The position numbers and the translations under genes are program-made. A stretch of 64,000 nucleotides of DNA, taken from positions 269,441 through 333,440 of the forward strand of contig VWZW01004706.1 of NCBI GenBank assembly GCA_013397115.1. Reading direction: 5' to 3'. This stretch comes from Edolisoma coerulescens. Its lineage: Eukaryota; Chordata; Aves; Passeriformes; Campephagidae. A model generated the notes under the pieces. The model ran no database searches. It was not told where the DNA came from and worked only from the letters and a program-made list of their open reading frames with translations. Position 1 is the stretch's first letter; the number at the start of each line of letters is the position of its first letter. Below are positions 35,401 to 45,834 of the stretch, piece after piece.

Positions 35401-38033
35401 AGAGGACCACAGGTCGACAAGTTTCTGTGCTAAATCAGTGTTGTGAAGGAAACATGAGTCCTTGCATTTTTGTCATTGCTGATGACAATAAATGGGATCA
35501 CATATAAAAAACACATGACTTCTTTGTCAAATCTTTAATCAATATCTTTATCAATTGTTTCTGGTAGAAACAACTTATTGGACTGCACACCCTGGCTGAT
35601 AGCCCAGTCTCTATATATAGATTCAGTGCGTACTCCTATAAAATATTTCTCCTCTATGATGGTCCCTCTGCAAAACGCCTATTTCTGTCAGTTTAGATTA
35701 GCCTTTGAAACTTCAGAGCCAGCAGCTAACAAGCTTAACAGCACAGTCTAGTAAATCATCTGTCTTGCAAAGGCACTTATGTGGAAGAGCTGAGCATCTC
35801 TGAAAATCAGGCCATTTCATTTTACTGGCTATATATGGGTTCAGCAACTTAAACTAGGCATACAGAAAAGTTAGCAGTGGAATTTTCTAAAGACTGATTG
35901 CTATTCCGTTATTAGAGCATGCTCCAAATGCTTGTTTCATGCCAGAAAAGATATGACGCCAGTACTTCACGAGCCAAATGGACATAATGACCTTTTTGAA
36001 ATGGCTCCAGCACGGGATGGGGCTGACAGTGCAGTATCACCGCATGTGGGTGGGTACTCAGAAGTGCAGGGTTCAGCTACCACACCGGGAAATTTTCATC
36101 TGAGAAGATGAACTCTAGATTTGCTAAGTTTGTGTGGCCACCCCACAGCCCTGAAGAAGTGTGGGGAGCTGGCTTGGACAGGTTGGTGGGTGATAAGAGT
36201 ACATGGCTGAGAGCAGAGGTCTGACAACCCTAAGCATGTGCTGAACCAGTCATTGGCAACCTTAAATTGATAGAGCACATGTCTTTCTAGCTCCAGGATA
36301 ATGCTCTCAAGGGAGCTGGGATCCTTTGCCTTTCAAAAGAAGTTGTCTCTAGCTACTGCTTTTGGAGCAGTAGTAGGGCTTTTCTGATCTTTTGGAGCTT
36401 GCAGCCTGATGCCAGCTCAGCTGTCTGGCAAGTGAAATCTGTTTGTGCAATGGGCTGCTGGCTCTGCCACCAGGCCCCTTGCCCAGAGATGACTCTGTAA
36501 GTCATCCCCTAAAGTTGGGATTGTTGCTACTCACATGCTCTGTCTGGCATTGACCAATGACATGATCTGCAGTATCCACGGATATTTGGTCCCCTTCCTA
36601 CAGAGTTCTGAAGACCTCTGAAACTACCTTTTCCCGAAGGAATGATCAGGCACATCCTGGATCACAATGTATGTCATGGACTGTTCCTAAAAAATCAGCA
36701 CAAGCAAGGGGGTAAGTCATGCACAGATTGCAAGGTGTTTTCTGCCAGTCAGTCTCAGGACCCATGGTTTCTGGACTATTTTACTCAGTGGTATAGACAA
36801 AGCTAGAGATTACAAAGATCTGATCTTTTTTCCTGAGTCTGAGAAGCAAGATCATCCACAGGATACCTCATATTTGGTACTTGAATGCCAGAACTGCCCA
36901 GGAATTCTCGTAGCCTGAGATTTTAGAGATTTCCTTCATCATAAATGCTTAGGTTCTGTACAGTTTTATGTCAGAACTGGTTGATGCCCTTTCTTCCAAA
37001 GCCTCTGCAGGAAGTCTGTACCCTTTTAAAGAGCAGCAGGCCATGCTTTGTGAACCACAGGTGAGGTAAATGCCAGGCGAAGCAATGGCTGCTGGCAAAC
37101 GTGTACACTTCCTGAGCCATCCTTGCAATCAGAGTCAGTCTGCAGTTTTGCCATAAATTACATTGCAATAAAAGTGATGAGGAAGTGTTTAATTATTTGG
37201 GAAAAAAGGTGGTGTTTAGGCTGAATGGATTACCTTTAATACCTTTGAAGTTTAGCAGAGAGATTTTTGCCATGCTTTGGGAATTCCCAGTGAGGGACAA
37301 ACACAGCTAATGAACAGCTTTCAAAGAGCCTAAACTTAGCTAAAGCCTGTTCATGAATCCCTTCGATAATCAAGAACAACAGCAGAAGAACGAGACTGAG
37401 AAGACAAAAATCTATAGCTTGACTTTACACTGTGTACAAATTAGGGACCTGACTCTTATATTTGATCTTTTAAGTAAAAAGATAAAGTACTGTTACATTA
37501 ATGCTTCACTTTGCCTCTTATCACCTCCCTCCTGTCAGAACGATTTGAATGGTGCCGATTTTTGATGCCACTGCTATCTACATCAGCCCAGCTGGACTCC
37601 ACCTACATTTCCATATTGTGCTGTTGTCATGTCCTGTCTTTGAACTGAAATATTTGCAATTTGTCCTGCTGCAGCTTCTCCCGTTGACCATGAATGCACA
37701 ACACATCAGATATTCTTCCATTCTTTTTGGCTACCAAAGAATGAAACGTATCTTGGCTCTTCTCCTCAGCAAGTAAAGTTAGCAGTTAATGGAAGCTTGA
37801 AGCCACACTGATCCCTGAGCTCCATCCTGATTTCATTGAAAACCCGGGATGGCAGCACTTTGCAAAGCAGAGCCTTACACACTGGCAATACCTGCTTGCA
37901 GTGAACAGACTATAAAAGGGCTCTACCTGAAGGGAAACAGAACTCATGGGCAGGCTGTCTCTAATGTGTCTTCTTTATAGAAAGAGTTACGACTGCTTTG
38001 CTGCTGTTGCTTTGTTGTTGTTGTTTTTTTTTT

Positions 38034-38075
38034 NNNNNNNNNNNNNNNNNNNNNNNNNNNNNNNNNNNNNNNNNN
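38034..38075. other. Assembly gap, 42 N
   Basis: A run of 42 N. The left edge is CTGCTGTTGCTTTG, then (TTG)n and poly-T, a context that often halts sequencing or assembly. An apparent 79-codon ORF crossing the gap is not real evidence of coding. Confidence 0.99.
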
Positions 38076-38618
38076 CTGCTATTGTACTGATTGAATTTTT
38101 TCATTTGGTAAGCAGTCTAAATTTCCTTCCTTGCCAGCTGCTGCCCAATGTAACTGTAATTGTGAAGATTGTTTTACAGAGATGACTGGAGTTTTGTGGT
38201 AGGTTGTATGGTGATGATTTGTTTGTCAGGGAAATTTAACTGTAAATGCAACAATATATGAACAGACTGCATGAAATCTGTGGTCATGATACTACCGCTT
38301 TTCTATTTTAAAGAGAAAAAGCCAGGTTGGATGACTACTGAACAAACGAACAGATGTTCCTTCCTCATCACTGGACACACTGAGTGTGACACTGATTTAT
38401 ATGACCTGGAAAGGATGTATTTATAAAATATTTTGGATCTGGAAAAGCAGAATAACTATAAGACCAATTATTTAAAGTTTCAGCACTGAAGCACTATCCT
38501 ATATTTGACTGTAAACTGTTTGATCACCTCTTCAGTCTCTTGCTAGCAGGAAGACTGTTGCCTTGAGCAGTTTTAGCAAGAGCAGGATAACTGCCTTAAA
38601 ATGGCTGCAAGCCTGGAT
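38076..38618. other. No recognised feature
   Basis: Unique sequence after the gap, without a supportable gene or repeat. Confidence 0.5.
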
Positions 38619-38930
38619 ATGGCACTGGGCTGGTTTAGAACCAGGTGGGAATTAAACTCCAAATAAGATGCTCCCATTCCCTGCGCCTCCCTCCAAGAGA
38701 GAGACAAAGGCAGAGGCTATGGGTCGAGATAACAATTTCCTGAAAGCAAACAGCAATGGGATGAGAAACGACCAGTAATAGCAACAATATTAATAACAAA
38801 AGCATACAAAAGAGAGAGTGATTTACACAAAAAAAGGTGATCACCACCTCGACTCAGTTCCATGTGGCCGCTGAGACAAAGACAAGATGATGGACATTCC
38901 ACAGCTGGCACTCCCCTTCTCCAATGAGAA
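38619..38930 (-). mobile_element. LTR-like ERV fragment, minus strand
   Basis: The plus strand opens TGGCACTGGGCTGGTTTAG and GGTGGGAATTAAACTCC, which on the minus strand resembles the 3' end of a common avian LTR class (AGTTTAATTCCCACC then a near-terminal AACCAGCCCAG). The next blocks (GAGAGACAAAGGCAGAGGC, GATAACAATTTCCTGAAAG, AGCAATGGGATGAGAAACG, AGTAATAGCAACAATATTAA) follow the antisense R/U5 region of that class, rich in TTGTTATT and GCTGTTT words on the minus strand. No clear TATA box or AATAAA was found and the right edge is unclear, so it may be a partial LTR. Confidence 0.5.
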
Positions 38931-41282
38931 AACTTCAGGATTTTTTTTTCCTATAACTTGTTTTGTAGCTAGATATTGCAGCAGAAAGGCTGTATCTGGG
39001 AATCAGCATTGAAAATTGCCACAAAAAAGCCTTTTGGGCAAATATCAGTAAACTTACCTATGGTGTTGTAACACTTTCAGTAAATGACTTGTGCATTAGA
39101 GGAAAGATATCATCAGGTCACTCTCAGGGAGCTGTTGTGGTCAGTCACACAGCTCTGATGTGAGGCATAGACAACAGGACTCACATGGAAAGATGAAACT
39201 TCACATGCTGCAGCCATCCCCCTCTCAACTTGTTGTTTAAGCTCCCCTTGCTGCCAGAGCAGAGAAATAGACGCTCTGGAAGAGCAGGCATCCCTTAAAG
39301 TCAGCAAGGAAGAATAAGCACCTCCAGAAGATTATGACCTCATCGTGTCTAGTGTAGGCAAAGGGTGAGTGTTTGTCACCTCATATCAAGACTTTCTCTT
39401 CCTGGTGACTAGAAGAAATAGATGACTGATTAGATAACACAACCCATATTCAAGCATTAGTGGAATTGTGTTGATGTAAAGAGTACATTATAACTTATTT
39501 CCCTACCAAGCATATGAGCACTTTTAACCATTTAGGCTACATCCAAACAAAATGGTGCCATGCTATTACAACTGACCTCTGAGGCTGGATAACTGAGGAT
39601 CCTGTTAATAAGTCTCTTGGGGTGAATTATGAATATGCAACTCCTTAAAAAGAAAGATTAAATTCCATATAACACAGGGCCAGTAAAACAGTTATAAAAG
39701 GCCACTGTGTTTTATACTATGCCTCAGATCCACAAGCAAAGTTTTTTACAGTGCAGTGTGGCAGCCTGTCTGTCCTTCTCCTCACTCATTGGTGGGTCTA
39801 GCTCTACTGTTGGCTTGTGCAAGGTTGATGAGGTTTTCTCTGGACCTGTGACAGAAATCGGCCCAAGATGTCCCCAGCTACCCACAAACAAAGCATATTA
39901 GGTGGGGTAGTGATGCAGTGTGCAGAGCTCCCATCTGTCAGAGGGAAGCTTGGATGGTGGATTTGGCCACCCATGGATGAAGAACAGTGTTTTCCTTCGA
40001 AGACATATTCAGCACTTGGCGTATATTTAAGTATAGCTAAATGGCACACCCAAAATTTTCATAGTCCTTGTGGGATAAGGCAGCTTTTCGGGGTATGTCT
40101 CTCTGGTGATGAAAATCCTGGTTCTATGTAGGTTCTTTTTTAGGTACTTTTATAGATCCAGACCACAATCATTTACCTCTTATGACAGTCACACATCTTA
40201 AGATGAAGCAAAGGTATGTGATTAGTAGCCACTGGGGCAATCTACTCTTCATATCTTAAAATCTAAATTTTACCCACTTGAAAGGAAACACAGATGGATC
40301 ACTTGCAAATGATAGTTGAGAAGGACCCCTATTTGAAGTGACAGTGAGCTGTCACTTCAAAAAAAATCAACAGGTTTCCAAAATGGGTGTTATAAAAAGA
40401 AGGAAGACGTTACAGTTCTTTTGTGGTGGGTGAAAGGGAGAAGTCAATTGGTAGGTTGTGTGATGTAGCAGCTGGATTAAATATGGAAGGACACTTTCTG
40501 CTGTTTACATCTAAGTGACATAATGCTCATGTGAAACCCTGAAGTAAAAATTTTTCCCAAAAAGCTGAGATTCTTAAATGACTCATTGAAAGCTTGGATT
40601 TTCTTTCAATGCATTAGAGACAGGAAAATCTAAAGGCAGTCCCTGAAGAATTAAAGTGTTAAACCAGCCGAGTCCCTCAAATATGCAGCATATCCTTGTG
40701 CTAGTTTAAAATTTCACTCTTAATAGCATAGATCAGAAGCCTCCCTCTGAAGTCAGGGGACTTGTTCTCAGTTATAGTGATGGAAGAGAAAGCACGTATA
40801 ACTCATGGTGTGGGAAAAATCCCAAAAACCAAACTTCAAAACATGCTATGGCTGAAGCTGAGAAAGTGTTTTATTATTTTGTCCAAGTAATATCTTGACA
40901 TTGCATTGTTATTTGAAAATCTTGCTGTTTCTTGAGTCAGAGGTAGTACCTGCAGGGCTGACATATGCATAGTGAATGAGACATCTGGTCTGGGACAAAG
41001 CTGTCTTTTAGCTCAAAATAAATGTCACTTTTTCTTCAACCACAAACAGTAGACAGAAGTAGGGATGAAAGCCAGATGAATGTTATACAGTGCATATCAA
41101 AAGCGATTATAATAATAAGAGCTTACAGGGTACGCAATTTAATCACCTCTCCAGAATCCAGGGCATTTTTCTGCTTTTTTGTTTTTGCAGACACCTCACT
41201 GAGGTTAATCATGCTTGTTTTAGTAGCTGAAGATGACACTGCGACCAGCCCGTGAAACTCTGTGGGACAGTGTCTGCGTAAA
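38931..41282. other. Unique non-coding stretch
   Basis: No gene or repeat family recognised; ORFs are 87 codons or fewer. A perfect 13-bp hairpin is present at 40332-40361. Confidence 0.5.
40332..40361. repeat. Perfect 13-bp hairpin, 4-nt loop
   Basis: TTTGAAGTGACAG at 40332-40344 is the exact complement of CTGTCACTTCAAA at 40349-40361, loop TGAG. It is the strongest short hairpin I found in the window. Confidence 0.92.
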
Positions 41283-41303
41283 GCCTCTTTTTGTCTTTGC
41301 CCA

Positions 41304-41516
41304 GTCGCCACCATGGAGGGACTGTGGGGGCAGCCTGGGAATATGCTTTCTGGAAGGGATAGCTCGAATATGGTACCCACCTGGTTCCTGTGCATCCCTG
41401 TGGTGCTCCTCTCATGCTGGCATTCTGGCCAGCCTGCCCACCTTGGTCAAATACACGGGACTGCAGAGCGGGAGAGGTGCCACATTGCCAGGGGATCTTT
41501 AGCCTTATGTCTGTGA
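41304..41516 (+). other. Candidate exon: acceptor, Kozak start, hydrophobic N-terminus
   Basis: A pyrimidine-rich tract ending in AG at 41303-41304 (CTCTTTTTGTCTTTGCCCAG) is a good splice acceptor. Three bases later comes GCCACCATGG, a perfect Kozak start (ATG at 41313). The reading frame gives 67 codons and stops at 41514-41516. Residues 20-40 (MVPTWFLCIPVVLLSCWH and following) form a hydrophobic run like a signal peptide, with Met at positions 1, 11 and 20. The stop falls right beside the 5' edge of the CR1 at 41518, so a longer frame might have been cut by that insertion. The layout resembles the start of a spliced secreted or envelope-type message, but I recognise no family and chance is quite possible. 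Confidence 0.2.
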
Positions 41517-41517
41517 A

Positions 41518-41994
41518 ATAATGATGAGGAAATTAACAAAGGCAGGTGCAAGATCCTACACTTGAGGAGGAATAACCCCATGCACCAGCATGGGTTGAGG
41601 GCCAACCTACTGGGAAGCAGCTCCGTGGAGAAGAGGAGGAGGGGTCCTGGTGGCCAACAAGCTGTCCATGAGCCAGCAATGTGTCCTGGTGACCAAGAAA
41701 GCCAAAGGTGCATTAGGAAGAGCATTGCCAGCAAGTTGAAGGAGGTCATACTGCCCCTCTGCTCAGCCCTGGTGAGGCCACACCAGGAGTGCTGTGTCCA
41801 GTTCCTCAGCACAAGAGAGACATGGAAATCCTGAAGCAGTGGAGGAAACAAAGATAAGTAGGGGACTGGAGCATCACTGTCAACGAGGAAAGGCTGAGGA
41901 AGCTAAGCCTGTTCAGCTTCAAGAAGACTGAGAGGGGACCTTATCAATGTATATAATTATCTAAAGGGAGGGTGTGAAGAGGATGGAGCCAGTC
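41518..41994 (+). mobile_element. CR1 LINE internal fragment, plus strand, copy 1
   Basis: The translation gives the CR1 ORF2 C-terminal region: a degraded FNKGKCK block, then NNPMHQHGLRANLLGSSSVE, a frameshifted VLVANKLSMSQQ-like part, IRKSIASKLKEVILPLCSAL and VRPHQECCVQF. It then goes out of frame through KLSLFSFKKTERGPYQCI-like sequence and stops at GGATGGAGCCAGTC. The 3' UTR and terminal octamers are absent, so the copy is truncated at both ends. Its part from 41568 onward is repeated exactly downstream. Confidence 0.9.
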
Positions 41995-43700
41995 AGTTGT
42001 TGATATTATAGTCCTTGGCACCCTCTGCAAGGGCACAATATGAATAAAGTGGCAATATCAGTTTTCAGCCCTAAGCCTGTCAGATATTTGCCTCTAAAAT
42101 CTATAAAGGTGACAGGGTTTGAGTGTAAAAATTTGAACTAGGTTCAGTAGTTGAAATATTTTTGGATGCCTTGCAAATTAGAAACAATTGGCAACCTGCT
42201 GGAAAAATGTCCTTGCTGACTTTTGCAAACTGTGTCATTTCTGATAATACTGGCAAAAAAAGCTATTTTATATCCTGAAGGACTGTTCTTGGAAAAGAAA
42301 ATAAAATAGCTTCCCTCACTTTTCTTCTAGTGTGGCAACATGGAAGAAACTGTGCAGCAGAGCTGGATGACAGGGAAGAGAACACCCTTGCTATTAATGA
42401 ATACCCGCTGGAAGAAGGAGTGTGATGGATCATTGAGGATGACTTTGAGTTCTCTTAAGGATATGACTTCTGGTTTCATATGGCCCACTGACTCTTGGGA
42501 AGGTCACTTCAGGGCCCACTAGGATAGATGGATTTTCTTGACAGAAATACTTTTGCAGGCTTCAGTGCAGTGTGCACCTCATGGGCTTAATGTATCTGGG
42601 GAGTACTGTGCGTAATCCACACACTAAATCAACCCCCCAACACTCCCAAAGAAGCAAACTTTGGAATGGGTTCTGAAGAATAACCTTCCTCCCCAAGGAG
42701 TGTCTCAGTGGTTTCTGAATGCTGAGCAAGCCAGAAGCCCCAGACAAAAGCAGGAAATCCTCCTGTTCTGCCCAAGTGATGCTTCCAAAAGGTAGAAGTG
42801 AGCATAGCGAAAGAAGCCCCCTTGGAAAGAATCACTGGAGGACAGAGGCAGGAGATATCCAAAGAAATGAGAGGCTGCCTGTAGTTGTTAAGAAGAAGAA
42901 ATTCTGTGGAAGAGGCCTTTTTTCATGTTATTTCAAGCTGGTCCTGATAATTGCCTGAACAAGTTTACTTGGAAAATCTGCCATTTTCAGGGATAGCAAA
43001 TCCTTTACTTTCAAAGAGCTCAGCAGATATATCCCGGCCTGCTGCAGGGACAGCATATGCACAACTGAGCAAAAGATAGCAGAATTTCTGCTTCAATTTC
43101 CACTATAAACCAGAGCATGTTTTCAGCACAGATATTTCACAAATATACTATGGTTCATTATGAAAGTCTTAAATTCTCCAAATACTTCTTGTAAGATTGC
43201 CACTAACATCATGAAGACACCTGGTAAAGGTAATTGAGACCTGCCTAGAATAAATGTCTTTATGTAAGACCAAAGGGAAAGGGATGAAAAGAACAAGAAA
43301 TCCTTAGGACAGATTAGCATCACTAGTGTGACTCTCTGTCTCAGAAGGTCAGTGATGCTGATGTCATGTTATTTATGTTCAAATTTTACAGGATTTTATG
43401 AGTGGAAGGTCCTCCCCAGACAGTCATACGCCATTATTGATTAATCTTGTTTTGCACTTGGTGATATGCTTTTGACCTCTCATGATCTCTTGTTACCTAT
43501 TGTTGGAGGTGGCTGTAAAAAAACAAAACTCCTTGGTACGATGCCCATGTAGAACAAATTTAATTACTGTTTTTACCTTTAGAGTTCTTCTAAGTACAGG
43601 CAGTTCTCAAAGCAGCCATGAGAAGTATTTTTCTCAAGGTATCAGTTGTGTAAAAACAGCTGTCAGTGTACATCTCAGACTTGTTAGACACAGATAACCT
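41568..43700 (+). repeat. 2,133-bp tandem duplicate, copy 1
   Basis: The segment recurs at an offset of 2,134 bases as 43702-45834. Every block I compared is identical, and ORFs at 42340, 42562, 42629, 42719, 43123 and 43482 recur at the same offset with identical translations. The copies are separated by one N at 43701. The content is a CR1 fragment (to 41994) and about 1.7 kb of unique non-coding sequence. An uncollapsed contig overlap is the likeliest cause. Confidence 0.97.
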
Positions 43701-43701
43701 N
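43701..43701. other. Single-N junction between identical copies
   Basis: One N lies exactly between the end of copy 1 (CAGATAACCT) and the start of copy 2 (AGGAATAACC), as expected for two contigs joined without removing their overlap. Confidence 0.98.
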
Positions 43702-44128
43702 AGGAATAACCCCATGCACCAGCATGGGTTGAGGGCCAACCTACTGGGAAGCAGCTCCGTGGAGAAGAGGAGGAGGGGTCCTGGTGGCCAACAAGCTGTC
43801 CATGAGCCAGCAATGTGTCCTGGTGACCAAGAAAGCCAAAGGTGCATTAGGAAGAGCATTGCCAGCAAGTTGAAGGAGGTCATACTGCCCCTCTGCTCAG
43901 CCCTGGTGAGGCCACACCAGGAGTGCTGTGTCCAGTTCCTCAGCACAAGAGAGACATGGAAATCCTGAAGCAGTGGAGGAAACAAAGATAAGTAGGGGAC
44001 TGGAGCATCACTGTCAACGAGGAAAGGCTGAGGAAGCTAAGCCTGTTCAGCTTCAAGAAGACTGAGAGGGGACCTTATCAATGTATATAATTATCTAAAG
44101 GGAGGGTGTGAAGAGGATGGAGCCAGTC
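43702..44128 (+). mobile_element. CR1 LINE internal fragment, copy 2 of the duplicate
   Basis: This equals the part of the CR1 fragment at 41568-41994. It is not an independent insertion: it lies inside the duplicated 2,133-bp block and ends at the same point. Confidence 0.9.
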
Positions 44129-45834
44129 AGTTGTTGATATTATAGTCCTTGGCACCCTCTGCAAGGGCACAATATGAATAAAGTGGCAATATCAGTTTTC
44201 AGCCCTAAGCCTGTCAGATATTTGCCTCTAAAATCTATAAAGGTGACAGGGTTTGAGTGTAAAAATTTGAACTAGGTTCAGTAGTTGAAATATTTTTGGA
44301 TGCCTTGCAAATTAGAAACAATTGGCAACCTGCTGGAAAAATGTCCTTGCTGACTTTTGCAAACTGTGTCATTTCTGATAATACTGGCAAAAAAAGCTAT
44401 TTTATATCCTGAAGGACTGTTCTTGGAAAAGAAAATAAAATAGCTTCCCTCACTTTTCTTCTAGTGTGGCAACATGGAAGAAACTGTGCAGCAGAGCTGG
44501 ATGACAGGGAAGAGAACACCCTTGCTATTAATGAATACCCGCTGGAAGAAGGAGTGTGATGGATCATTGAGGATGACTTTGAGTTCTCTTAAGGATATGA
44601 CTTCTGGTTTCATATGGCCCACTGACTCTTGGGAAGGTCACTTCAGGGCCCACTAGGATAGATGGATTTTCTTGACAGAAATACTTTTGCAGGCTTCAGT
44701 GCAGTGTGCACCTCATGGGCTTAATGTATCTGGGGAGTACTGTGCGTAATCCACACACTAAATCAACCCCCCAACACTCCCAAAGAAGCAAACTTTGGAA
44801 TGGGTTCTGAAGAATAACCTTCCTCCCCAAGGAGTGTCTCAGTGGTTTCTGAATGCTGAGCAAGCCAGAAGCCCCAGACAAAAGCAGGAAATCCTCCTGT
44901 TCTGCCCAAGTGATGCTTCCAAAAGGTAGAAGTGAGCATAGCGAAAGAAGCCCCCTTGGAAAGAATCACTGGAGGACAGAGGCAGGAGATATCCAAAGAA
45001 ATGAGAGGCTGCCTGTAGTTGTTAAGAAGAAGAAATTCTGTGGAAGAGGCCTTTTTTCATGTTATTTCAAGCTGGTCCTGATAATTGCCTGAACAAGTTT
45101 ACTTGGAAAATCTGCCATTTTCAGGGATAGCAAATCCTTTACTTTCAAAGAGCTCAGCAGATATATCCCGGCCTGCTGCAGGGACAGCATATGCACAACT
45201 GAGCAAAAGATAGCAGAATTTCTGCTTCAATTTCCACTATAAACCAGAGCATGTTTTCAGCACAGATATTTCACAAATATACTATGGTTCATTATGAAAG
45301 TCTTAAATTCTCCAAATACTTCTTGTAAGATTGCCACTAACATCATGAAGACACCTGGTAAAGGTAATTGAGACCTGCCTAGAATAAATGTCTTTATGTA
45401 AGACCAAAGGGAAAGGGATGAAAAGAACAAGAAATCCTTAGGACAGATTAGCATCACTAGTGTGACTCTCTGTCTCAGAAGGTCAGTGATGCTGATGTCA
45501 TGTTATTTATGTTCAAATTTTACAGGATTTTATGAGTGGAAGGTCCTCCCCAGACAGTCATACGCCATTATTGATTAATCTTGTTTTGCACTTGGTGATA
45601 TGCTTTTGACCTCTCATGATCTCTTGTTACCTATTGTTGGAGGTGGCTGTAAAAAAACAAAACTCCTTGGTACGATGCCCATGTAGAACAAATTTAATTA
45701 CTGTTTTTACCTTTAGAGTTCTTCTAAGTACAGGCAGTTCTCAAAGCAGCCATGAGAAGTATTTTTCTCAAGGTATCAGTTGTGTAAAAACAGCTGTCAG
45801 TGTACATCTCAGACTTGTTAGACACAGATAACCT
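43702..45834 (+). repeat. 2,133-bp tandem duplicate, copy 2
   Basis: Same sequence as 41568-43700. After 45834 the sequence continues with GCTAAGTTACTAACC, so this copy is joined to the right flank, while copy 1 is joined to the left flank. If it is an assembly artefact, the true locus holds one copy and the window is 2,134 bp too long. Confidence 0.97.

Larger units (their letters stand above)
31373..38033. other. Long unique AT-rich stretch, no gene seen
   Basis: No ORF above 95 codons and no recognised repeat family or RNA gene. Contents are the 11-bp tandem repeat at 31737-31780, the hairpin at 32433-32461, an A-run near 33540-33550 and a T-run near 34887-34898. The stretch ends in a (TTG)n plus poly-T tract that abuts the assembly gap. 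Confidence 0.5.

Noticed and set aside
37946..38185. 79-codon ORF running through the gap
   Set aside because: It contains unknown residues from the 42 N and has no coding evidence on either side.
41447..41851. 134-codon minus-strand ORF with hydrophobic stretches
   Set aside because: It is antisense to the CR1 reverse-transcriptase tail at 41518-41994 and recurs wherever CR1 is open on the opposite strand.
43666..43968. 100-codon ORF across the single N with a CR1-like C-terminal part
   Set aside because: It is a chimera of the end of copy 1 and the CR1 of copy 2, created by the junction.
42340..45831. Pairs of identical short ORFs that could look like a small gene family
   Set aside because: They are the same non-coding sequence counted twice because of the 2,133-bp duplicate around the single N.
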